From positions 951,358 to 1,015,357 of the forward strand of contig VZTI01003805.1 of the NCBI GenBank assembly GCA_013397865.1: a DNA stretch of 64,000 nt. The letters are read 5' to 3'. A program made the translations under genes and the position numbers. This document shows, one piece after another, positions 1 to 12,900 of this stretch. Positions within the stretch are counted from its first letter, which is position 1. The number at the start of each line of letters is the position of its first letter. A model generated the notes under the pieces. That model was not told the DNA's origin and did not search any database. It saw only the letters and a program-made list of their open reading frames with translations. The stretch comes from Struthidea cinerea. Taxonomy: Eukaryota > Chordata > Aves > Passeriformes > Corcoracidae.

Positions 1-3000
1 GCAGTGCACACAAGGTGCCTCATGGCATCATCCTCTTCCTCTTTACCCACCCCCTGTTGTTGTTCCTGAGGAAATAGTTCTTGAATTACAATTTGTGGCT
101 GCTTTAAATCTAAGGGCAGTTAGAAAATAGCAACAAACAACTCAACGTGGTAAAGCTTTGTGTGTCCGCTGTTGCTATTTCATGCTTTGCTTCGTTTTTA
201 GTGATTCCCTATTTCTCTGAGTGTTTTTAATGTTCTACACATGAATAACAGGACAAATTCTTGCCAAGCAGGACAACTTGTGTCATAGAGGGTGCATTAT
301 TTTAAGTCCTGTGGGGGGCAGCTGAGGGAGCTGGGGTGCTCTAGCCTGGATGCACCCAAGACTGTGGTTTGAGAATAGCATTTATTTTCTGACTTAGATT
401 TCGTCTGCCAATCTCATTTCATGTGTGTGAATCCAAGTCAGCTTGAGCTACACTAACTGCCTGCTATAAGTAGTGCTTTTCCTTCATGGATTATATTTCA
501 GCTTTTTTTTTCCCCACTGTAATTGACTGTGCAGTTTCTTGCTCTCCTCACCTGACTCTGTTCCCTAAAGAAGGGCTGCAGGATACTCTCCCTTTGCCTT
601 TAGACCACTGTTATAGACAAAGCAGGGAAAAAAAATCTCATCCTCCCTTCAACAAGAGGGAGAAAGGGAGAAGATACATTTTACATTTTCTGGCTCATAA
701 AATTATGAGACCATTGAGTTGAAGTATCCAGTTTTTCTCTCACAGGGAAGAGCATTTAAGCACAATTTTTTCTGAAAAAAGGAGTTGTGTTCCGCAGGCA
801 CCAACAGCAAATCTCAATTCATACCAAAAAAAATGAGGAAACTGCCTTCCAAATAAAAAGGCATCAAAAAACCCCTAAACTTTTCTGTCTAGGCCTGGAA
901 ACTGAAAGTCAGTCTATGTTAGCTCTGAGACATGGCATTGATGATTCTCTGCCTTTAGTTATACATAGATTTAATCTCAGAATCTTCAGTGAGATTACAA
1001 ACCTAAGTTATAGTTCTTTGTCTGTGGAACAGAAGCACAGATGAGTGTAAGAATAAAAGGCAAAGCCCAGCCAGTATTTGCTTTTGCTTGGGTGGGTTGG
1101 TTATGGATGCAAAAACAGCCTTAAAAAGGCTTTTCCGAGCCCCTGAGGGTTATGTCAAAATGTGAAGACTTGGCATTGGTTTTAAGAGTTATTTTTAACC
1201 TGGCTCAGTTCGCAATCTGTTTCACAACACATGCCCATGAGTATTTTCCTGTGAACAACTGAGGAAGAGGCACGGTTAGCATGGGGTGAGAGTGAGCAGT
1301 GAGAATAGGGGCTGTGTGTTGGTGTCATCTCAGGGCCTTCCCACCTCACCAGGGCACTTCAGAGAGAAATTCTGGCTCTTAAAATTTATTTGTCACAAAT
1401 AAGATGGTGAAATGAGGGGTTGGCTTCACCGACTTCACTGTGCTTTCAAATCTGATCAGATGTGCTGGAGCAAAAAATACAGTGTCATTAAAGAAATGCC
1501 AATATATTTGCATATTGATTTAGATGCAGGAGAAGGAAAGGTAAAAACCAATAAAGGTAGTTCAGTCCGATAACCCCGCATACGTGGAACACGTTTGAGA
1601 GGTAAATAAATAGTGTTATTGATAATTTTACATTTGTTTTCACACAGCGTTTTGTGAGAGCATTTTACGGGTCTTTTCGACTGGTTCAAAAGATTTCTCT
1701 CATCCTGTCTTTTAATTAAGTGAAAGAATGCTTAGTTTGATTCTCTGCTGTAATAAAATCATGGGAAACTTTTATGGGCAAGGGAAGATTGCTACTAATG
1801 CTAGTTTTTGCTTACACATTTAACTGACTGTATAATGAAAGAAGAGAATGATTATTCCTTATCTGTCCCTTTTTATCAATCAGAAAATAGCTAAAATCTG
1901 AACTCCATCTCAGAATAATTTTTATGATTTTCTGGTATTTAAACAAAAGCATAATATTACTATGCTAGTAAATTGCAAGTTGCCTGTGTACTATGTGTTT
2001 TTCAGTGGTAAACAGGTAAATATTTCAGGAGGTTTTTGTGAAATCCATATATCATAAATTTCAAAGAATTATTTCAGTTTTTATTTGCAAATTTTAAAAG
2101 GCATTTGCAGGAAAACACTGCTGGTCCAAAATGATCAGCTTACTGGCATTAAATAATTTTTCCCATTTACTTTTCATGTTTAATCTCAGCCAGCAAGACA
2201 AAAGCCAATTAAAGTGTTCATGGTTTATTTCTGCAGATTTTACTTTAAGGAACTGGAGAGAGATGTAAATTATTACACGAGTAGTGTCTGTCAGGAGCTA
2301 ATGAATTCCAGATGAAAAATATTTCCCTATAATGTGTGGCTGTATCTTAACATTTCTTTTGCAACAATCATACACCTTTTATTTCTGGGCATTGGGCACT
2401 CTCTTTTTTTTCACTGATTTTCAGAGACCCCAGCAATATTAAAATAACCCTTATTTCCCACAGAGTTTTATTCAAGACAGATGACCTCTTGATGATTTAA
2501 TTCAACATGGAGGGAATATATCAGATTTGTGAGGGTTTAAAAACAAATTATATTTCAATATGATTCATTATGTAGAGCTACTGGAAAAAAACCCCTTTTA
2601 CCATGAGTAGCAGGTGTTTTCTGGCATTACACAGACACCTAGAAGTTCTCCCAGTAAGGTTAACATATACGCATACTCTGTTAGTTAAAAATACAGGTCT
2701 GATTTGTAAGATCAACTCCTATCAGTGATTAACTGGTTTGTAATGGCAGTTGAAAAGGATGACAGCTTGGGTCCTGTGTATTTCCATACCTGGGGAGTTT
2801 TGGGGAAACATTTGTGAACCTGCCTTGTCTTAGTCACACAGTTGTTGTGATTTTGGCCTAAAATCCCACCAGGGAACTAAAGAAACACTGGCAAACAGAA
2901 GCTGGTTTGCATTTCCTCCCAGCAGGAGCAGAATGTGGACGAGGTCTTGCTACTCCAGTTAATTTTTCTTTGGAGCTACTTTTATGCTGCAGGGAACTGC

Positions 3001-6000
3001 ACCCTGGAGCCACGTACAGCCCATGGCATTGCTCAGGGATCAGATCAGCTTCCTGCTTGGTGCTGCTTCACAGGTCGTGCTGGAATTCTTAACCTGTGCA
3101 CAGGGACATCAAATCACTGCAGGAGAAACGTCCATGAACCAAGCCACCAAGGGTGGCTGGCTTTTGGGTTTTTTTTCTGGTCTGTGGGAGTCTGTATCGG
3201 GGGATTCTAACATATTCTGTTAGAGAGCACTGACTTAGTGTGAGTTTGTAAAAGGTGAAGGGTGAAACCCAGACTCTGATAGACTCTAATTAAAATTCAT
3301 GGATGATTTCTGTACTTTCAAACTACTTTTTCAGTAGTACAATGGTTAGAAATTGATTATATTAATAAATGAATATTCCGTTTATGAATACTTAATTCAC
3401 AAATGAAATAGCTTTCCTTCTGGCATTTGAAGTTACTGTTCTCACATGGAAAGGAAGCTGGCTTTATCTGTGACAATGCAGCCATATTATACTGCCTTTC
3501 TCCATGCAAACAAAAGTGGCTGGGGAAGTTGCATCAGGTTGGGTTTTTTAATTTGCTGGGGTTTTTTTACCCTTGGTCAACTGGACCCTCCAGCAAATGA
3601 CTTTGCTGTAGGAATTTGTGACTGACCCTCCTCCTTTTGTCTTACCAGGTCTCTGAGGTCCAGGATAGAATATTTCCTGTGTTTCCACAGATCCTGTGTA
3701 AACTGTGCTGTTTTAGAGGAGTCCCTGCTTACTCCAGGGCTGTCACTCCAGGTGTCTGGTTGGTGGATGGCAGAAATAACTGTTGGTCCTACATTTCATG
3801 GCATGAGATCCCTAAACTCGTTTTTGCATTTCTTATTTCATTGGTGGGAGTTGGCCATGGCAGAAAGAGTTTGGGCTGTGCCTTTAGAGTCTCTGCCCCC
3901 AAAAGTGACCCAGTGACTGTGTTCGGTATCCCGCAGGGTACTGGGCAGTGTAAGTTCTTATGGAGTGGCTCAAACAAAAACTACTGAAAAGATTTTTCAG
4001 TGTTAGTGAAATGCAGGGATTTATTCTCAGGTGCCATCCACCAAGGCACAGTTGTGGTAGAACTGTGGAGTGGAGTTATGAGCAAAACCAGTTGTTTGCA
4101 AATACTGACTGATTTTCTGCACCATCATTTGGTTTTAAGTGTCCATATACTCCTGCTGCTTAACCTTTTCCTGCCTAATGGAAAACACCTCAAAATCACT
4201 CTCCCTATGTTAAAACCAGCCTGTCAAGTAAATGAATACATTAATGGCAATAAAAACAGGGCCTGTCAATTACTAGGAGCATTAATTATTACATTAATAA
4301 TGACGTCGTTCAAATTGTTTTAAAGGCATATTGGACATTGCAATTCATTAGTTTCATTTGAGGTTTCAGCCATGTGTGCTAATTGAATTAGATCTATTTT
4401 GGCACAGCAGAATTCCCATTATGTTTCCATTCCATCTAGTTCTCATCTGTCTCTCCTGAAAAAACTGAAATGCTGCCATTAAGGACACTCCTTTGAAGCT
4501 GAATATTAAAATATGTATTACAGTGCAGACTGAACTGCATAGTGACGGCAAAAATCTGATTTTTCCATATTGTAATTTTGAAACTGTGCATAGTTTTCCC
4601 CTAAAGAACTGCATATTCCATATCTTTTTTTCCCCCCATTGTGGAGTATCTAATTAAATAATAAATGAAAATACATGATTATTTCTTTTTTCCTTTTTTC
4701 TCTTCCTACCTTTAATTTTCATAACTTCCTCTTTGTAAATTTTGCTTCCTTTTTAAAATATTTTCTTTTAAATAGCACCCTTAAGTGTGCACTTATATGG
4801 TCCATATATATAAAGGAGGCCACTCACATTACAGAAATTCTGTGTTACGTATTAAGCCTGTAAATACATTTTTCCCTCAGTTAATCAACTGGGCAATTGG
4901 GAGAAGAGGTTTAAAATGCATTTTAACTTTCAGTAAATGAAAACAACTCCTAATCTGAAAAAGTACTTTTTTTTCCTCAAAGATTCTGTTTGATAAAAAA
5001 TTCTCTACCATCCCTATTTCCCATTTTGTCTAAATACATCTTAAACACCAAGAAGCATTTAAAAGTTAAACCACCTGCTAGACCAGGTTTCTTTCTTTCC
5101 AGTCAACATCCCATGCGGGAGCTAAGGAAGCCTGGTCATTAGGAAATATTGTAACTTTCTCAGATGCTTTCTCTGACCAGGGATTTTCATAGCACAGCAG
5201 GTGTGACTGGGAGTTTTTTCTTTTTCTTTTTTTTTTTTAAAAAGCATTTTTTTCGGAAATAACAAATATCCAACAGCTTTAAAATGCAGTTGTGGTGGCA
5301 GCAATTTGGGTAAAATTCACTGTTTCTCTTGTGGCTTCATTTAATTTCAAGTCATTGATGCTGTATTTTACTTCCTATTCTGCAAGATATTGCTGACAGT
5401 CTTTTATGGGGAATTGGTTGGGTAAATGGATTCAAAACTGCAAACTGTTCTCTAGGAAAACTTACAGAGAACCAGAAAATAAATATCTCTATAAGCAGAA
5501 ATCTATTCTGAAAAATGAATCCAGAGTAGCTGGCCTGATAAGATGCATTTGCTGCTACTTTAACTGTATTTAGAGGAAAAAATTGAATCATTCTTTGAAA
5601 AAGATGATTCTGTTCTATCTGAAGAAAAACTCTCAATATATTTTATACCGCCTTGGGTAATATTGAAGAGAACATTAAATCCATACTGGCTGGAAGCTGA
5701 AAGTTGGTTAAAAAGAAACCTTTAGAGGGATGTTCTTTCCTTGAGGTGTGACGTGGTTTTTTTTCTTGGAAGATCTACACCTACATACAGTCAAGAACTT
5801 TTGTGTGCTACACAGAAAATTGAGGTTTTTAATGACATGCCTACCTTAGGACCTGTTTGGTGGCTGCTCTGAGATGGAAAGCTCGGTTGGCAGAGTTTCC
5901 TATAAAGCAGTTTTCATGAGTCATTAAAACGGACTCTTGCAAGAATCCTTTGAAAAATGGGAAGCCTTTCTTGGGTCTGCAGGTCTGTAATGCCCAGAGG

Positions 6001-9000
6001 TGGGAAGCTGGTCCAAAGCAGATGTGTTGGTGTCCACCCAGCCTGTGAATTCAGTGGTGGCCTGTTGGATATAATGCAAATTCATAGCAAGTATTTAAAA
6101 ATATTTGAAATATTTTTTAAGCCATGACAAGTGTTAAAAAATGAAAGAGGAGGGTAAGGGAACAGCATAAAAATTACTTTCTAAAAGAAAGTGTCATATC
6201 ATTTATTTATCATTTTATTTAAACTTCTTATCTCCATGGTAGATTTTGACTGTGAATGTTATGCATGCTTTAATGTTTTTTCATTCTACATTCACATTTC
6301 CTTTCCTTTTTTTTGTTTGGTTTGGGGTTTTTTTGTTTTGTTTTTGTTTTTTGGGGTTTTTTTAGGAGAGAAAAAACAACTGGTGTTTTTGTTTTCAGAG
6401 CCATAATGTGCTCGAATTCTTATTCTGAGCAGGCTAGATTTGTTGAAGGAGAAAATGAGTAATCCAAGTCTTTGAGCTGTGACTGCTTTATATCCCATGT
6501 GTTTTTTCACCCATTTTTGCTTCTTTATTAGCACCTTTCCCTGTTGTCAGCTCAAACAGATTGAAAAGTAATGGTGAGGTCCAGCTGTTAAGTTAATGCT
6601 GACAGAGAACAAAATCATTTTGGAGTAGGCAACTAAATTCCTCTGCAATCTGATTCAGCCTTCTGGCATGGGGGACATTGTTTCTATTCAATTCCGGCTG
6701 AACTCTGTGTTTTGACTGCGAAATACTGTAACAAGTCAGGCTTTGAGGAACCAGCTCACTCCTGAGTTAAACTACATCGCCCCATTGTTTGTATTTACAG
6801 CTCTTAAATCAGCTCCCACAAAAACTGTTGTGGAAAGAAAGCTTCACAAGGTTATAAACAACAGCAGAGGGACTTGAATAATTTAAGCAAGCTGCATGGA
6901 ATAATTGGATGCCATGCACTGCGTATGATCAGCCACTCCAGTTCTTTTCCTTGTTGTCAGTCTTTTGATCCTTTGCCTGACATCAGACAAAGGAGTGACA
7001 GATACAGAAAACTAGGTAGCTGGAGCAGAGAGGAATGAGCTGATAAATCAAACACCATGTCAAACAAACTACCAAAAAACCAACAAATCAACATGTGACT
7101 GCTTAATCTATCGAACAGAGAATAGACTGAATAGGTCCAGTGGGAATGGTTAGTCTTTTCCTTACTCTGTATTTTTAAACTATTTTTCTGATCCCTTTTC
7201 TCATTTGAAGGGCTTGTTTTGTTTTGTTTAGTTTCTAAGAAAGAAAGGACGCTCCTCATTAAAACTTCACTTGCTAACAGGGAGTGAGGTTGCCAGGTCA
7301 CTGTGATTGTCCCTCACCCAGAGGAGGGAATAATGTCTGTATCTTTCTTATCCTCTGCACGACTGTAAGAAAGAGCAATCTTTTATGTGCTCCCATACTT
7401 GCCAGAGGACAACATATCCTTTTATGAGAGCCCTTAAAAAGGTAGCTCTGTGTAAGGACTTGGGGATTAGTTCTGGCTCCTTACTTTGAGATCTTGGCTC
7501 TGACTGCAGCCATTGCATAAATGATAAGAAAAGTGCTGTGTTCTGCTAACAACATGAGAGTGAATGTGTCCAGCAGAAGGCATTAGCTTAGATATTTTCA
7601 CAATGCTCTGCTGTATGGAAAGTCATTTAAAGAAATTTAAACGTGTCAGAATTAGAAAATGTCATGCAGGGAAGCACTGAACTGTATTTCAGTTCTTGGG
7701 TCTAGGATGACCCTAAGGAATTCTTCAGACAAGCTAAGAAATTTCACAGGGCTACATAATTCATTTAATCTTTAATCATCCTGTTGTCTCTGCAAGTTTA
7801 AACATCCAACAAAAACAACTGTTTAAGAAATATAATGGCCATAACACAGTTTTTTATGATCAACCTAGATACTTCTTTAAGAGTGTTTTAAAGAAAAGTC
7901 ATTGTGTGAATAATGATGTTGTAAAACTGGAGATGTAGCTCTAATGTTATCGTGCCTCAGCAATTTCCATTTTGAATATGCTGAAGTTTGCGGGGAAAAA
8001 AACCAAAGTTTCTTTTTCTGCAGTAAAACATGTAAAATTTGGGTGTCTCTTCTGTGGACAGAGTTGCTAACCTGACAGGGTTCGCAGACCAGATGCTGAT
8101 GTCTGTAATACCTGCACAGTACTTTTGTCTATAAAATTTTTTTCAGAGTGTCCTGAGCATCTCGTGTCAAGAGACTCGTGGTGCTACCCGAGGGGACAGA
8201 GAGTTCTGGGTGGTGCGGGTTCTGAACAGGCCCTGCTGCAAACCTGCATCTCATTCAGGACAAGGTCTTGCAATCTGCCCCTCAGGTAACCTCTCGGTGG
8301 GGGCGGTGGCAAATGGCCCCCTTGTGTTCAGAATGTACAAGATCTTTCGATGTGCCTCACATACCCCTAGGGCTGCTAAGATTGTGAAAGTTAAGAGAAA
8401 ATATGTATGTATATCTGGGAACTTCTAGTTCCAAAAATGTGTGTCTGTATTCAGGAAATCATGATGGGCATAGAATAAACTGTGCAATTCCTGCCATGCT
8501 GTATTTCTGATGGCTTTGCTGGCTCTGACTCTTGAAAATCTGGTGGCTGCTTTGTTTTTTTTAAAACAGTGTAATGGCTCAGAGCTAAGCTTTATCCACC
8601 TCTACCAAAGATGCTTTCCAAGAGACAGGTCTCTCTAACAGCATTTAAATCTGGTGTTTAACCTCGGTGAGGTAGGACTGGGACCATAAACTGCAGGTTT
8701 CTTTATTTCCATGAAGTTTTGACAAGTCTGCATTAGTCACTGCCCTCTCTTTGCTATCAGTCTCTTACAGCATCCTGCTGGAGTCAAACCTGACTCTGCC
8801 TGACCCTCTTAAACCGGTCTTGGTGTGGAATTCCACAGGTTAATTATTCTTAAATTACAAAAATAATCCTAGATTAGAATAATAATCTTTCCGGTCTCTG
8901 GTCATGCTGGGTCTGTCTGTAGCACCCCTTCCTGCTGCCTCCTGCCCTGCTCTCCATCAACCACCTGCTGGCAACTGACCGCTCTGTTCTGGGGACAGAG

Positions 9001-9740
9001 ACTTCTCTGTCACCTGGGGTTTAGTTCTCAGCCTGGGAGTCACAGGTTCATTAGCCCTGGCTGGAAGCAGCAGTCTCACTGATAACCTATATTCACTGTT
9101 CATTCACAGACCCCCTCAGGTATTTCTTTGGAAGGCTTGCTTTCATCACTATTTAGTTTCTTGTTTTGCCTCATTCAGTACTGTTATTTCTGATGCAATT
9201 CCATGCCTCATAGAATGATTTTAAAAGAGAAGGAGGGAGGAACTTGTATCATTCACTTGAAATAAGTCCCTGTTTTCTGGCATCAGTAGCATTTTCAGTG
9301 TAGAAACCAGAAAGCCGCACTGAGTCGTTGATTATATATATATTTTTAAAGCTGTGTATTTTTACAGAACAGAGTTGAAAACACAGGGAGTATCTCAGAA
9401 TAATTGTTGCCAGAATATTGTCCACCTTAAGCCTGGTTTGTCATTCTGCCAGTGGTGCCATTTGGCAGCAGAAATCAAATGTGCGAAGGTCATTGCAACT
9501 GAATATTTTTGATACTCTAACAAAACATAGGCTGCCTGGTGGGCAGGGAGCTCTTCAGAGCTTCTGCTCTGGACAGCAAGGAATTAGTGGAATAATGAAT
9601 ATTGATTTTTCTAGCCCTACCTGTGTTTCATATGTTCTGTCATCAGTTTTGTGGAAACTTTGTTCTTGTGATTTTGAATTGGTGCTCTCACTGTTTCAAA
9701 TCCAGTATTACCTAAAGAATTTCTGATTCTTTTTGTGGTG
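1..9740 (+). other. CLSTN2: Intron sequence upstream of the first visible CLSTN2 exon, 5' part
   Basis: No coding exon can be supported here on either strand. Open frames are short, lack family resemblance, and are not bounded by compatible splice sites. The sequence is AT-rich unique DNA with short homopolymer tracts. It includes a T/G-rich low-complexity stretch at about 6295-6375 and a short TA run near 9333-9343. Two sub-regions, about 2140-2330 and 4180-4480, are dense in TAAT-type motifs and are discussed as possible regulatory elements. Assignment to a CLSTN2 intron is an inference: the exon at 24827 begins in the middle of cadherin repeat 1 with a phase 1 acceptor, so earlier exons must exist upstream, and none is seen in this stretch. 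Confidence 0.7.
6295..6375. repeat. T/G-rich low-complexity tract
   Basis: Runs of T are broken by single G, GG and GGGG. There are two GGGG-T7 units, at roughly 6325-6335 and 6354-6364. The adjacent open frames rich in Phe/Phe-Leu or Lys are translation of this simple sequence and not proteins. The motif is similar in base content to the larger T-GG array near 9750. Confidence 0.7.
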
Positions 9741-9938
9741 TCTTTTTTGGTTTTTTTTTTTTTTTTTTTTTTTGGTTTTTTTTTTTTTTTTTTTTTTTGG
9801 TTTTTTTTTTTTTTTTTTTTTTTGGTTTTTTTTTTTTTTTTTTTTTTTGGTTTTTTTTTTTTTTTTTTTTTTTGGTTTTTTTTTTTTTTTTTTTTTTTGT
9901 TTTTTTTTTGTTTTGTTTTGGTTTTTTTTGTTTTTTTG
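9741..9938. repeat. Perfect 25-bp tandem array of T23-GG with degenerate flank
   Basis: GG dinucleotides occur at 9749, 9774, 9799, 9824, 9849 and 9874, and a single G follows at 9899. The spacing is exactly 25 bp each time and all intervening bases are T. The right flank, to about 9938, decays into T-runs broken irregularly by G or GG. On the minus strand this reads as A23-CC repeats. All open frames over it, poly-Phe on plus and poly-Lys on minus, are spurious. A minisatellite built from homopolymer units could be a genuine array or an assembly/consensus artefact, because such DNA is hard to sequence. Confidence 0.9.
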
Positions 9939-12900
9939 CCTTATGATCAAAGCAAAGGGATCTCTCATTCCTGGATGGCACAATCTGTCAAACATCCTTC
10001 CAAAGTTCCTATCAGAGTAGCACTGTGGTTGTGTTTTCATATAATCCTTTCCACATCCATATTTTACTTCCATTTGCAGTCTGAGAGAATATAATTCAGG
10101 GCAGATGCTGTGGATGCTGTGTAAAAACACCTGTTTATTCCTCTGTCATGGCCAATAGAATCACTTTTTTGGGTGTGGTTCTCTCCATGTATCCTTGATT
10201 TATAGGTTGCATTACTAGTGACTGGTAGCAGTAAAAATAACTTTTAAATTATGCTTTTGAGATCTCCAGTGAACTTACACAGACTCTTGCACAGTTTTTT
10301 TACACTTACAGTGGATATGCACTATTGAAACAATAAATGTTGGTGTGTTGTTCATAGTGGAGAAAGGGATTAATGCTCTGGAATTCCCCTCCAAAATGCC
10401 TCATTTGCAGCTGAGCATTATTGTGCTTGTTTCATTCCCTTCCAGCTATAAAAACAGAGAACAGTTTCCTGAGGCCAGTGGAACAATGCTATGAATAAAC
10501 TGATATGAGAGAGATCTAGTTCATCACTAAAACCAAAAAAACAGTCATTGTCAGTTCTGTTACCTGATTGCCTTCTACCCAGAATGTAAAACTGTGAAAA
10601 AGAAACACTGGTTGTTTAATAAAACACTTGATTCTTCTTGCCCCATCACCTTCTGCTGCCCTGTCCCACAAAATAAAAAACAAACAAAAAAAAATCCAAA
10701 CATACAAAAAACCAAAAAATCCCCACAAAAACAAAAAAGAAAAAAGACGGGAGGAAGGAGTCTCTGAAATGACTGCCTAGAGCAGAGGGCAATGGTGTAA
10801 GCAGCTTGTGTACCTGAACGTTTACACATCTGTTCCGCTGTGGAAAGGAAACCAGAAGAAACCATTTCAAAAGACCAAGCAAGTCTGGCACATGATTAAA
10901 GTTGTAGTCACTCCTTGGTGTCACTGACTTTCCTGACGTTCATGGGCAGATAGCAAGGGTTCGTCTCCTTTCGAGGCAGGAGGTTTTTGTATGTTTGGGT
11001 TTTATTAGTATTTTCTCACCTGCTCCCTGCAGTGCACACATACTCACACATACGTTCTCCTGAGAATTCCCAGAATTCTGGAGAAGAGGAGAAGGAGCTG
11101 CTGCTCCACCTGAAATGGGCCAAATGTGTTCCTTTTGGACTTTATCACACACATTTGTGCCAGTGCCACAGCTGGGAAGCTTTTTTTTACCCCATGTGCA
11201 GAATGTGGTTTGTAGATGTAAAAGTTGGCACAGTGGGTAATTTGAAAATCGCAACTTGTGAAAAATGGGAAGTGCTTTAATAACTTTCATTATCATCTAA
11301 TTTATCAGACCTATAATATTCAAAATTCTTCAAGGGTTACTCAGCTGCATGTCTCTGTACCATTATGGCTCTTTAAGCAGTTATAATCTGCCAAGTGAGC
11401 TGTCATTGATAAGTAATTTTGACAGCCATAATTTTGTGATTATGGAGCAACACTGGGAGGATGATGAGGGTGGTTGCTGGGGTTTTTGCCAGCTGAGGTT
11501 GCTTGTTTTTCATTAACCACAGAACTGGTGTTAATGCATTTTTGGAGTGTTTGAAGAACTTAGGTGAGATTGACCTGCTTGAGAGCACCCTGTTTCTCTG
11601 GGTTCCTTCTGGTCCCCAGGAGAGCACCCTGCCCAGAGAGCCATGCCAGGGAAACAAGTGGATGTGTAAGTGGGCAACGTGTGGTCCTGAATCCCAGTTG
11701 TTCCCAGGTGTTTGTTAGGTTTTGTGAGATGGCCCCAATGTCTCAGGGTGTGCAGCTCTGCCCTGCGGACAAGAGCCTTGGCACAAGCACGGTTAATTTC
11801 CTGTGTTACTTCATTCCTAGGAGTTCTTAAAGCAGTACTTTGTTTGTCACTCTGTTTCATTATTTTCCTTTGTGCTCAGTTTGCAACAAATCACAAGCTT
11901 TTTTAAACTGTTACATCTGTAAGCTCAGCCCAGTCTTACAGAGACAAAATGTTCTGAGTATTTAATGAGAGTAAAGATTCCTTGAGCTCTCGCTGACAAC
12001 TGTTCGATCCCTCTGTGTGCAGATTATGCCCTCAAAGACACTTGTACAATTATGTTATTTAGCTCAGATATGATCATGACAGACAGCCTGGTCTTTAGGC
12101 TTTGTAACCACCTGCAATTTGCAGGGAAATCCCGAGGATCAGCATTTACTCAATACATCTGGAAATGAGTTTTTCAGTAAACAAGGCTGCTAATGATGTG
12201 GCAGGAGAAGCATGATCCTGGTCACTCAGTGTGAGTTGTGTGCTGCAGGGCTAAGAGGAGAGGAGACTCTCAGTGGCATCTGTGTCCTCAGAGCAAGCAG
12301 GGGTGACCTGGAGCGAAATAACCCAAGCAGTACAGATAACTCTGCCATTATTGATCATTCCTAGAAGACAGCTTTGCACCATATTCACTGAGAGAAAATG
12401 CCACTTTTTAAATGAAATCAGAATGTTCACAAATATACGGAATAAAAGCTAATAGAGAAGCTGTTTTCAGCAAATGCCTTGACAAGCAGTTGCTTAGTTC
12501 TTCCTTCCAAAAACACATTTGTCACCCAAAATTCAGGTCTGTAGATGGCTGTTCTAAAAACTGTGTCGACACAGTGCTTGCTTCCCAGGGCTGGAGCTGA
12601 GCATTCACAAAGGAGTTCTGCCACAGCCGAATGCTGTTTGACCACTTGTGAAGTGGTTTGAATGCAAATGCCACTAAACGTTGTTGAGTGGTAACCACAA
12701 AACTGGCTTTGAATTAACTTTACATCTTGATAAAATACTTTGTGTTTCCTACTAGACGTATTCAAATTAGTATTATAATTTACTTCAGAAACTGCAAATA
12801 TAATTCGTTTCTTTACACTGTTGAGGAACAGTTAAATAGAAATTACATAGATATTTATTTGTGCTTTCTGAATTGCTGGAATGATTTATTATTGTGGAAT

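Noticed and set aside
6191..6406. Hydrophobic 71-codon frame that looks like a membrane peptide
   Set aside because: The hydrophobicity is caused by T-rich low-complexity DNA encoding Phe and Leu.
9708..10130. Open frames rich in Lys (minus) or Phe (plus), up to 140 codons
   Set aside because: They are translations of the T23-GG array and have no evidence of being genes.
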